Source: Collinsella sp. AF08-23
Lineage (GTDB): Bacteria > Actinomycetota > Coriobacteriia > Coriobacteriales > Coriobacteriaceae
Length of the DNA: 64,000 nt
Direction: 5' to 3'
NCBI RefSeq assembly: GCF_003479805.1
Contig: NZ_QUHV01000007.1
Span: 991-64,990, forward strand
How positions within the stretch are numbered: position 1 is the first letter of the stretch; each line of letters opens with the position of its first letter. The notes below the pieces were generated by a model that worked only from the letters and a program-made list of their open reading frames with translations, did no database searches and was not told the origin of the DNA. The position numbers and the translations under genes are program-made. Below are positions 43,354 to 51,990 of the stretch, one piece after another.

Positions 43354-44523
43354 CTACACGACTGTCTTGAAGAAGACGATGGTGAATGCGGCCCCCGTGA
43401 CCGCGCCTGCCTCATCTCGAACGTTCTCGGCGGTGAGGGTGCCTCCTTGGGCCGTGACGAGGCTTTTGGCGAGCGAAAGTCCGATGCCGACTCCCGCCGG
43501 ATTCACCTCGGTCGAGGGCTCGTCTTCGGCACGACCTCGTTCCCCGCGGTAGAAACGCTCGAAGATGTGGGGAAGGTCGGCCTCGGCGATGCCCGGGCCG
43601 GTGTCCTCCACGCGTATGCGACACGCCAGGACATCTTGCGTGACGCACAGGGTCACGCGTCCCCCTGCCGGCGTGTGCTCCATGCAGTTCTTGAGTATGT
43701 TGCCGAGCGCCTCGATGCTCCAGGACAAATCGCCCTCGTATCCGGATCCCTCCTGAACGGATGAGGAGAAATCCACACCAGCGATATCGAAGGCGATGGC
43801 GAGGGGCTCAAAGCTCTTGCGCACAAGCTCGGAGGCGTCGACCGGGCCGCTCACGAGTTTGACGACGCCGGCGTCGATCCGCGCGAGCTTGAGCAGAGCG
43901 GACACCAGGTCCTCAACGCGCCCTTGGAGCCTTTGCACCAGACGCAGGCGTTCGACCATGTCACGTGCGTCCCCGCGTTCGGCCAGACGGTCGCGGATGA
44001 GCTCGGTGCTGATGGCGATGGAGGTCAAGGGCGTTTTGAGCTGATGCGAGATATCGGCAAGCGCGTCCGAGAGGGCGAGCTTTTCTGCCTGCAGCTCATC
44101 GACGGTGAGGTGCAGGCGTGCGATGACCTTGCCGATCTCGCTGGAGAGAATGGCGAGCTCTCCCTCGTTCATGTCGCGTAGTTTTATGTCGCGTTCCCCG
44201 GCGAGAACACGGTCCAGATTCTGCGCCATGCGTGCGAGCTCACGGTACCGATGACGGGTGGTAATGATGAAGACACCGGTGACCAGTGACCCCGTGGCGA
44301 GGGTGCAAAGCCCCGCCACCATGGCGATGGCTCCGGCAGATGAGGTGAACGTGATTGCGTTCGTTGTGCTCTCTTGCACTATGCCCGTCATGACAAGATA
44401 AGACTGACTCTGAATCTGTTTAACCAGGTGCAGCGTTCCCAGATACGCTGCAATGCTTCCCGCTATCGTCACGGTGAGGCAGACAAGGAGGGCGCATCTG
44501 ACCTCTCGATTCCTCAACAGCAT
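43354..44523 (-). CDS. Sensor histidine kinase
   Basis: The protein has 389 residues. Two membrane helices (about 10-32 and 62-86) flank a short extracytoplasmic loop of about 30 residues. A HAMP-like linker follows, then the phospho-acceptor box DISHQLKTPLTSIAIS and a catalytic domain with LGNILKNCMEHTPAGG (N-box), VEDTGPGIAEADLPHIFERF (G1/F) and GIGLSLAKSLV (G2). The tiny sensing loop recalls intramembrane-sensing kinases that monitor envelope damage through a partner transporter. It starts four bases after the response-regulator stop and precedes two exporters. Confidence 0.93.
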   Translation of the reverse strand: MLLRNREVRCALLVCLTVTIAGSIAAYLGTLHLVKQIQSQSYLVMTGIVQESTTNAITFTSSAGAIAMVAGLCTLATGSLVTGVFIITTRHRYRELARMAQNLDRVLAGERDIKLRDMNEGELAILSSEIGKVIARLHLTVDELQAEKLALSDALADISHQLKTPLTSIAISTELIRDRLAERGDARDMVERLRLVQRLQGRVEDLVSALLKLARIDAGVVKLVSGPVDASELVRKSFEPLAIAFDIAGVDFSSSVQEGSGYEGDLSWSIEALGNILKNCMEHTPAGGRVTLCVTQDVLACRIRVEDTGPGIAEADLPHIFERFYRGERGRAEDEPSTEVNPAGVGIGLSLAKSLVTAQGGTLTAENVRDEAGAVTGAAFTIVFFKTVV

Positions 44524-44526
44524 CGG

Positions 44527-45216
44527 TTACCCTTCCGCCTTGTAGCCCATGCCGCGGACGGTTTGGATGAGCCTGGGGTGGCTGGGGTCGTCTTCAATCT
44601 TGTCGCGCAGGCGCTTGATGTAGACGGAGAGCGTGTTCTCCTCGATGTAGGTCCCTGCGCTGTCCCAAAGGGCGTCGCGTATCTTGTCGCGTGTCACGAG
44701 CTTGCCAGGATTGGTGGCGAAGAGCAACAGCAGGCGATATTCGAGTGCCGAGAGCGTGAGCTCCTTGCCCGCCCGTTCGACATACGCACGATCGGTGTCG
44801 ATACGTATGGGCCCGAGGCCCACGATGCGTCTGCTTGGCTGCGAGCGCCTAATGGTCGCGGCGATGCGGGCGAGCAGCTCGCGTGGGCGAAAGGGCTTGG
44901 CAACGTAGTCGTCGGCACCCATTTGAAGCCCGGTGACCGTGTTGAACTCATCGTCGGATGCGGTGAGGAAGATCACGGGGACGTCCGGAGTGTTCTCCTT
45001 GATGGCTGCGCAGACTGCGAATCCGTTGCCCTGCCTGAGCGTGACGTCAAGGAGCACGAGCTGATAGGGATGCAATCCCGCTGCGGGCACGGCGAGTTCG
45101 ATGGCACGCTGCTGCGTGTCCGCGGTGTCGACGTGATAGCCCGACTCGACGAGGAGCTCGGTGAGAGCCTCGATGATGAGGGGGTCGTCTTCGACCAGGA
45201 GGATGCGGGTTGACAA
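44527..45216 (-). CDS. OmpR-type response regulator
   Basis: The protein has 229 residues from TTG 45214-45216, six bases after GGAGG; the longer frame upstream has no such site. The receiver begins RILLVEDDPLIIEALTELLV, the phospho-Asp lies in LVLLDVTLRQGNG, and the switch residues are FLTAS and KPFRPRELL. The C-terminal winged helix shows LSALEYRLLLLFATNPGKLV and RLIQTVRGMGYK. It is paired with the kinase that follows and probably controls the downstream ABC exporters and itself. Confidence 0.95.
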   Translation of the reverse strand: MSTRILLVEDDPLIIEALTELLVESGYHVDTADTQQRAIELAVPAAGLHPYQLVLLDVTLRQGNGFAVCAAIKENTPDVPVIFLTASDDEFNTVTGLQMGADDYVAKPFRPRELLARIAATIRRSQPSRRIVGLGPIRIDTDRAYVERAGKELTLSALEYRLLLLFATNPGKLVTRDKIRDALWDSAGTYIEENTLSVYIKRLRDKIEDDPSHPRLIQTVRGMGYKAEG

Positions 45217-45276
45217 GATGTGCCTCCAAATCGCGTTTGATGCGAACGGTGCCGGTGATTTCGGGCATGTGTCTCC

Positions 45277-45282
45277 ATTGTA
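45277..45282 (-). promoter_or_regulatory. Putative -10 of the response-regulator operon
   Basis: TACAAT on the minus strand, about 60 bases ahead of the TTG start, with a GTGTCAC half-site 23 bases further upstream (45305-45311). No good -35 is visible, as expected for an activator-dependent promoter. Confidence 0.35.
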
Positions 45283-45391
45283 AAATCGCGCGGCACTAAC
45301 GTTATGTGACACTTCTGTAAGTGGGGTTTACGCAAGCGATACCTCGCCATTTGCGAGCGATTGGCCTCCAGTTGTCGGTGCTCGTCTAAGC

Positions 45392-45397
45392 TATAAT
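45392..45397 (+). promoter_or_regulatory. Putative -10 of the L,D-transpeptidase gene
   Basis: TATAAT at 45392-45397 with CAGTTG 17 bases upstream, 44 bases before the ATG. Confidence 0.5.
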
Positions 45398-45440
45398 GGC
45401 TGCGTTCAGACAACGATTACCATGAGAGCTGATCTTCAAG

Positions 45441-47093
45441 ATGAACACGCCACTGCAGAACATGCCATCGCCCATGCAAGAGAAGACGACCGTCATGTCA
45501 CCGGTGTCACTTTCCCATGGTGCGGACGGACGATCGTTCGAGGGCGGGCGCGGGCCAGCGCATTCAGGCGGGGGTCACTGGCGCGACAAGCCCGCAAGCA
45601 CGCCGAACGGCTCTCGCGGGCGCCGTGTTCTCATCGCGCTCGGCGTCGTTCTCGCCGTGCTCGTCATCGCCTATGGAGGCGGCGTCGTCTTGTTCGGCAA
45701 CGTGTGCTACCCCAACACGGTCATTGCCGACACCGATGTATCGCTTATGACCCGCGACACTGCGATTTCACGCGTCCGTTCGTCCGCGGAGGGCTATAGG
45801 CTCACGGTTGAGGGCGATGGCTTTACCTGGACGTTCGATCCGGAGTCCGCCAGTGAGGTGATTGACGCGGAGGCCGCGGTCGATCGCACCATCGGTGCGA
45901 ACGATCCGTTCGAGTGGCCGGTCCGCCTGGTTGAGGCGCTCTCCAATACTGATTCCAATGATGCCGTCGAGTCGAGTGCCGATGGTGCTGAGGAGGTCTC
46001 ACTCGACCAGATCGACCTGCCGCAAGGATTCGACCGCGATGCCTTCCTCGCCGATTTGGATGCTGCCCTCGATGCATTTAATGAGACGCGCACTGGTACG
46101 TTCGACGCCGCGGGAGCGTATGACGCCGATGCGGGCAAGTTCACGCTGGAAAAGGCGCGTTCCAATCAAAGGCTCGACAAGGAGGCCATTGAGGTCGCCG
46201 CGTTGCGGGCGATTTCGACCCTGAGTAAAAGCGTGACGCTCGATGAGGGGAGCTTTGTTCCGCTCGCGGGCGGGGCATCGGAGTCTGAGCTGCAGGCCGC
46301 GATAGATCAAGCCAATAGCTTGATTGGAACCGATGTCGATTTGAAGATGGGCGGATCGGTGGTCGCTACGCTCGACGGGGCCACGTTTGTCCAGTGGATG
46401 ACGTTCGACGAGTCCCTCAAGCCCACATTGAGTACGGAACCCCTTGCCCAGTGGGTGCGTGATCTTGCGGAGACTAAGCTCGACACCATCGGTTGCCAGA
46501 GGACGTATACGCGTCCAGACGGCAAGGTCGTCACGGTTTCGGGTGGCACCTATGGTTGGAATAGCGACGAGCAACAGTTGGTGACGCTCCTGCAGGAGGC
46601 CGTCGCGAACAAGCAGGTAGGCGAGATCGACATCCCGACGCTCCAGAATGCCGCCGTTTGGACGGCCAAGGGCGAGAAGGACTGGGGTGCCTACTGCGAT
46701 ATCGACCTCACCGAGCAACATTGCCGCTATTACGATGCGTCGGGCAATATCCTGTGGGAGAGTGGCTGCGTGACGGGCAACCCGAATGAGGGGGACGCCA
46801 CGCCCACCGGTGTGTACATCTTGAATGCCAAGCGTCAAAACGAGACGCTCATCGGCATGGATATGGATAAAGACGGTGAGCCTGACTACCGTTCGCCTGT
46901 TGCGTACTGGATGCCGTTTGTGGGCAATCTCATTGGTCTGCACGATGCGAGTTGGCAGTCGCCCTCCGTGTTCACGAATCCGACTGCATATCTATGGGCG
47001 GGTAGCCACGGTTGCATCAATCTTCCCACGGATAAAGCGGGGGAACTCTACAACCTCATTCAAGTGGGCGATTGCGTGATCGTGCACAACTAG
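45441..47093 (+). CDS. L,D-transpeptidase (YkuD) with peptidoglycan-binding-like domain
   Basis: The protein has 550 residues. A cytoplasmic N-terminus of about 65 residues and one helix (RVLIALGVVLAVLVIAYGGG) are followed by an extracytoplasmic stalk with PG_binding_4-like sequence (about 130-390). The C-terminal YkuD domain (about 410-550) has IGLHDASW and the active-site box AGSHGCINLPTDKA, with catalytic Cys near residue 523. Such enzymes make 3-3 peptidoglycan cross-links or attach proteins to the wall, independent of classical penicillin-binding proteins. It is divergent from the envelope-stress two-component genes, and its stop overlaps the convergent serine dehydratase stop by four bases. 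Confidence 0.93.
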   Translation: MNTPLQNMPSPMQEKTTVMSPVSLSHGADGRSFEGGRGPAHSGGGHWRDKPASTPNGSRGRRVLIALGVVLAVLVIAYGGGVVLFGNVCYPNTVIADTDVSLMTRDTAISRVRSSAEGYRLTVEGDGFTWTFDPESASEVIDAEAAVDRTIGANDPFEWPVRLVEALSNTDSNDAVESSADGAEEVSLDQIDLPQGFDRDAFLADLDAALDAFNETRTGTFDAAGAYDADAGKFTLEKARSNQRLDKEAIEVAALRAISTLSKSVTLDEGSFVPLAGGASESELQAAIDQANSLIGTDVDLKMGGSVVATLDGATFVQWMTFDESLKPTLSTEPLAQWVRDLAETKLDTIGCQRTYTRPDGKVVTVSGGTYGWNSDEQQLVTLLQEAVANKQVGEIDIPTLQNAAVWTAKGEKDWGAYCDIDLTEQHCRYYDASGNILWESGCVTGNPNEGDATPTGVYILNAKRQNETLIGMDMDKDGEPDYRSPVAYWMPFVGNLIGLHDASWQSPSVFTNPTAYLWAGSHGCINLPTDKAGELYNLIQVGDCVIVHN

Positions 47094-48709
47094 GCCATGC
47101 ACATGCCGCACCGGTCGCAGGCACGCAGGGCGGAGGGAGCCACGGCGATGCCTCCCTTGGCCGTTTCACGTAGCGACGAGGGGAGGGCGTGCCCCACATT
47201 GAGCATGACCTTTGCCATCTCGTCAAGCGGCACGAGGGCGTGCACGCCCGAGAGCACGAGCTGAGCCGAGGTGAATGCTGCCGCGACACCGATGGCATTA
47301 CGGTTTTGACAGGGCACCTCGACGAGCCCGCCCACAGGGTCGCACACAAGGCCGAGAAGGTTGGAAAGGGTGATCGACGCCGCATCGAGCGCCTGTGCGG
47401 GCGTTCCCCCATGCATTTGGACCAACGCCGCCGCCGCCATGGCCGCTGCAGATCCGACTTCAGCCTGACAGCCGCCCTCCGCACCCGCCACGCAGGCGGA
47501 CGTTGAGAGGATGAGCCCTACTGCCGCTGCGCAATACAAGGCTTCCTCGATCATCGTGTCGATTGCATCCCGGTCATGTGCCAGCTTAGGCGCCACTGCG
47601 AGCACGCATCCCGGCACGACACCCGCGGAGCCGGCGGTGGGGGCTGCGACGATGACGCCCATGGTTGCCGAGCGCTCGAGCACCGCCATCGCACGCGCGA
47701 CCGCCTCGGTTTGTGTCGAGCCAAGGAGGCTTGGGGCATGCAGCGCGCTTCCGAGATGGACACGTTGTGCTTCGCCGTTGAGGAAGCCCCCAAGGGAGCG
47801 CTGCGGATCTACGAGGGGTTTGGTCGTTTCCTCGCGCATGACATTAATCACGCGCTCCATGCAGCGACGCGCGCGATCGGCGCCAACCATGCGCTCTTCG
47901 CGCATGCGCATGACGTGTCCGATGTTCGAATCGTGCTCTACGCACGCTTGGAGCAGCTGCGCCGCGTCATCGAATAGATCGGGTACGGAGATTCCGGGGC
48001 CCAGGGTAGCGACCGAGCCGGGGAGCTCGATGAAGGTCGCGTAGGTCACCAGGTCGAGCGAGCGGACGATGGGAAGCACGCCATGCTGTGGTGCGCCATC
48101 GGTCTCAAAGACCGAATACGCATGCCCGCCCTGCTCCGTGCGGTACGTGCGGCAGAAGGCGATATTCATGTGGGCTTTCGCGAGGGCGCCGGTGAGCGCG
48201 GCGAGGGCCCCCGGAGCATCAAGGTGAGCGACGAAGAGCGTCGTGTACAGCCCCGAGATCTCAACGTGGACGCCATTGATCGCGCTGATGCGCATCTTAC
48301 CTCCGCCAAGGCTCTCGCCGCGCACATTGCACGACGATCCCTTCGAGCTTTCGAGTGCAATGTCAACCGTATTGGGATGGATCGAGGGGTCGTCTCCGCC
48401 TATGACGAACTTGTAGTCGAGTCCTTTTCCTTTTGCGAGCGAGAACGCATCACGGATGCGTTCGTCATCCGTATCAAGCCCGAGGACACCTGCCACGAGC
48501 GCGCGGTCGGTGCCGTGGCCGCGGTACGTATGGGCAAAGCTGTTCCACAGGGTAAAGGTGACGTGTGTGGGCTCGCCCTCGAGCAAGGTCGCGGCAACGC
48601 GAGCGCATCGTAGGGCACCGGCCGTGTGCGAGGACGAGGGGCCCACCATGATTGGCCCTAAGATCTCGAACGCAGAGGTGGTCGCAAACGAAAGCGGCTT
48701 GGTGGGCAT
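47090..48709 (-). CDS. sdaA: L-serine dehydratase, single-chain beta-alpha form
   Basis: The protein has 539 residues from ATG 48707-48709 behind AAGGAGAG. The N-terminal beta domain starts AFEILGPIMVGPSSSHTAGA. The middle (about 165-235) looks like an ACT-type regulatory stretch (VAHLDAPGALAALTGALAKA). The C-terminal alpha domain has APTAGSAGVVPGCVLA and CVAGAEGGCQAEVG, and ends in CDRCGMCMA, supplying Cys for an iron-sulfur cluster. The enzyme turns L-serine into pyruvate and ammonia and is oxygen-sensitive, which suits an anaerobe. Many Gram-positive bacteria split the two domains between genes; here they are one. Confidence 0.93.
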   Translation of the reverse strand: MPTKPLSFATTSAFEILGPIMVGPSSSHTAGALRCARVAATLLEGEPTHVTFTLWNSFAHTYRGHGTDRALVAGVLGLDTDDERIRDAFSLAKGKGLDYKFVIGGDDPSIHPNTVDIALESSKGSSCNVRGESLGGGKMRISAINGVHVEISGLYTTLFVAHLDAPGALAALTGALAKAHMNIAFCRTYRTEQGGHAYSVFETDGAPQHGVLPIVRSLDLVTYATFIELPGSVATLGPGISVPDLFDDAAQLLQACVEHDSNIGHVMRMREERMVGADRARRCMERVINVMREETTKPLVDPQRSLGGFLNGEAQRVHLGSALHAPSLLGSTQTEAVARAMAVLERSATMGVIVAAPTAGSAGVVPGCVLAVAPKLAHDRDAIDTMIEEALYCAAAVGLILSTSACVAGAEGGCQAEVGSAAAMAAAALVQMHGGTPAQALDAASITLSNLLGLVCDPVGGLVEVPCQNRNAIGVAAAFTSAQLVLSGVHALVPLDEMAKVMLNVGHALPSSLRETAKGGIAVAPSALRACDRCGMCMA

Positions 48710-48726
48710 GGTCTCTCCTTGTCGAC

Positions 48727-48806
48727 GGGCGCGCATGGGGTTTACGCCCTGCGCTCAGCTTCGCTTTGCTCAGAAATCGCGCAGGGCGTAAACCCCATGC
48801 GCGCCC
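48727..48806. repeat. Hairpin element 1: perfect 28-base stem, 24-base loop
   Basis: The left arm 48727-48754 (begins GGGCGCGCATGGGG) is exactly complementary to 48779-48806. The loop 48755-48778 reads TCAGCTTCGCTTTGCTCAGA followed by AATC. The loop recurs in inverted orientation inside element 2, while the stems are unrelated. Confidence 0.85.
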
Positions 48807-48932
48807 TGACCATCACGAATCCGAACATCCAGCGTTCAAATCACGCAACAACAAAATAAGTGTAGCGAATCGTCGGGGCGAGCTGCACCGGAGCGATCGC
48901 GCCCGTCCGATGGCTTCGAGTGGGTAAATGCA

Positions 48933-49010
48933 GGAACCCCACACATCTTGCCTCGAAGCGATTTCTGAGCAGCGCGAAGCTGAGCGCAGAGGCAAGATAT
49001 GTGGGGTTCC
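48933..49010. repeat. Hairpin element 2: 22-base stem with the same loop core
   Basis: The left arm 48933-48954 (begins GGAACCCCACACATC) pairs with 48989-49010 with one mismatch. The enclosed 34 bases contain GATTTCTGAGCAGCGCGAAG then CTGA, the reverse complement of the element 1 loop with two differences. It begins about 15 bases after the gltX stop. Confidence 0.85.
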
Positions 49011-49025
49011 GGACAGGTTGACGGA

Positions 49026-50501
49026 CTAGAGCGCCATCGGGCGGGCGCGGTCGATACGGGCGAGGCAGTCGTCGCGGCCGATGAGCGCCATGGTCTCACC
49101 GAGCGGGGGGCTCACCATGTTGCCGCATTCTGCCACGCGCACGGCGCCGAACACCAGGCGCTTCTTCACATCGAGTACCTCGGGTAGAGGCTCGAGCGCG
49201 CCGTCGATGTTCTCGGCCGTCCAGTCGGTCACGGCCTCAAGTGCGGTACGCGCGGCGTCGAGCACCGCACCCATGCCCTCCTTGGCGAGGCCCTTGGACA
49301 CGGATTTCTCGTCGTACGCGAGCGTCTCGGCGGTGGCGAAGACGGGCGCGGCAACGGTCGCGGCGTCGGCTGGCATCTTGGTGCGCGGGCGAACGATCTC
49401 GGCAAGGGCGTCGAGCCATGCCGCATCGGCTTCGAAACCCTCCTTAATCAGCCCGGCCTTGAGCAGCTCCGGCAGCATGATCTGATCGGCGAAGTCGGCG
49501 TTGGACATCGCGTTGATGTACTCGGCGTTCATCCAGTCGAGCTTCTTGGGATCGAAGGTCGCGGGGTTCTTGGAGATGCGCTCCAGGCTGAACTGGCTTG
49601 CGAGTACGTCGCGCGGGATGACCGTGGTCTCGCCATCGAGCGACCAGCCGAGCAGCGCCAGGTAGTTCACGAAGGCGTCGGACAGGTAGCCGGCGTCGCG
49701 GTACTCCTCCACGGAGGTGGCGCCGTGGCGCTTGGAGAGCTTCTTGCCGTCGGCACCCAAGATCATGGAGATATGGGCGAACACGGGTACCGGGGCGCCC
49801 ATAGCCTCGTAGACCATGACCTGGCGGGGGGTGTTGGAGAGGTGGTCGTCGCCGCGGATGACGTGGGTGATGCCCATGAGCGCGTCGTCCACCACGGTGG
49901 CGAAGTTGTACGTGGGGGTTCCGTCGGAGCGGAAGATCACGAAGTCATCGAGCTCCTTGGCGTCGAAGGTGACCTCGCCGTGGACGGCGTCGTTGATCAC
50001 GACGTTGCCGCGATCCTCCGGCACCTTGATGCGCAGGACGTAGGGCTCGCCGGCGTCGATGCGCGCCTGGGCCTCCTCCGGCGAGAGGTCGCGGCAGCGG
50101 CGCTGATAGCCCTGGAAGGGGTCCTTGCGGGCCTGGGCGGCCTCGCGGTCGGCGGCCAGCTGCTCGGGCGTGCAGAAGCAGGGGTAGGCTTTGCCCTCGG
50201 CGAGCAGGCGCTCGGCGGTCTGCTTGTAGAGGTTCAGGCGCTCGGTCTGCGAATAGGGGCCGAAGTCACCGCCGACCTCGGGGCCCTCGTCCCAGTCGAG
50301 TCCCAGCCAGCGCATGGCGCGCAGGATGATCTGGGTGTTCTCGTCGGTGGAGCGGGTTGGGTCGGTGTCGTCGATGCGCAGGATGAAGGTGCCGCCATTG
50401 GCGCGGGCGAAGGCCCAGTTGTAGATGGCGGTGCGGGCGCCGCCGATGTGCAGCTTGCCGGTGGGCGAGGGCGCAAAGCGGACGCGGACGGAATCGCTCA
50501 T
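49026..50501 (-). CDS. gltX: Glutamyl-tRNA synthetase
   Basis: The protein has 491 residues from ATG 50499-50501. This class I synthetase begins VRVRFAPSPTGKLHIGGART (HIGH region). It carries the KMSKS equivalent KKLSKRHG near residue 250 and a C-terminal all-helical anticodon-binding part. It charges tRNA-Glu, and often tRNA-Gln in organisms using the GatCAB route. Two tRNA-Glu genes and one tRNA-Gln gene lie 14 kb away. The Cys motif CFCTPEQLAADREAAQARK lies in the expected insertion. The gene stands alone, with hairpin element 2 just after its stop. Confidence 0.96.
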   Translation of the reverse strand: MSDSVRVRFAPSPTGKLHIGGARTAIYNWAFARANGGTFILRIDDTDPTRSTDENTQIILRAMRWLGLDWDEGPEVGGDFGPYSQTERLNLYKQTAERLLAEGKAYPCFCTPEQLAADREAAQARKDPFQGYQRRCRDLSPEEAQARIDAGEPYVLRIKVPEDRGNVVINDAVHGEVTFDAKELDDFVIFRSDGTPTYNFATVVDDALMGITHVIRGDDHLSNTPRQVMVYEAMGAPVPVFAHISMILGADGKKLSKRHGATSVEEYRDAGYLSDAFVNYLALLGWSLDGETTVIPRDVLASQFSLERISKNPATFDPKKLDWMNAEYINAMSNADFADQIMLPELLKAGLIKEGFEADAAWLDALAEIVRPRTKMPADAATVAAPVFATAETLAYDEKSVSKGLAKEGMGAVLDAARTALEAVTDWTAENIDGALEPLPEVLDVKKRLVFGAVRVAECGNMVSPPLGETMALIGRDDCLARIDRARPMAL

Positions 50502-50603
50502 TCTCGTGCTCCTTGTGGTTGCAGAAGGCATACGTTCAAACAGAGCCATTATAGCGTTCGCATGTTGTTCGCTTGACGATGCGCGCGAAAAGCGCATGCG
50601 CGG

Positions 50604-50651
50604 TACAATCGTTCAGCTACATGCCCGGCGGAATGGTAACGGTCGCCGGGC
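50604..50651 (+). promoter_or_regulatory. metK leader: TACAAT -10 and hairpin
   Basis: TACAAT (50604-50609) lies about 64 bases before the metK start. The short leader folds GCCCGGCG (50623-50630) with CGCCGGGC (50644-50651), ending 21 bases before the ATG. It is too short for a known SAM riboswitch, and no such consensus is visible. The hairpin may affect translation or mRNA stability. Confidence 0.4.
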
Positions 50652-50672
50652 GTCTAAATGAAAGGGGCATCC

Positions 50673-51980
<1,308 letters not shown>

Positions 51981-51990
51981 CGGTTTTCGC

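Larger units (their letters stand above)
48710..49025. other. Gap between gltX and the serine dehydratase gene with two large hairpins
   Basis: Apart from the two hairpin elements listed separately, this roughly 315-base gap holds a possible minus-strand -10 (TACACT, complement of 48858-48863) for the dehydratase gene. No coding sequence is apparent. Confidence 0.6.

Noticed and set aside
48727..49010. CRISPR array or integron attC sites
   Set aside because: There are only two elements, in opposite orientation, with no direct repeats and regular spacers. The GTT-type core of attC is not visible and no integrase is present.
50502..50672. SAM riboswitch upstream of metK
   Set aside because: The leader after the likely -10 is only about 60 bases and shows none of the conserved SAM-I, SAM-II or SAM-IV core sequences; one simple hairpin is present.
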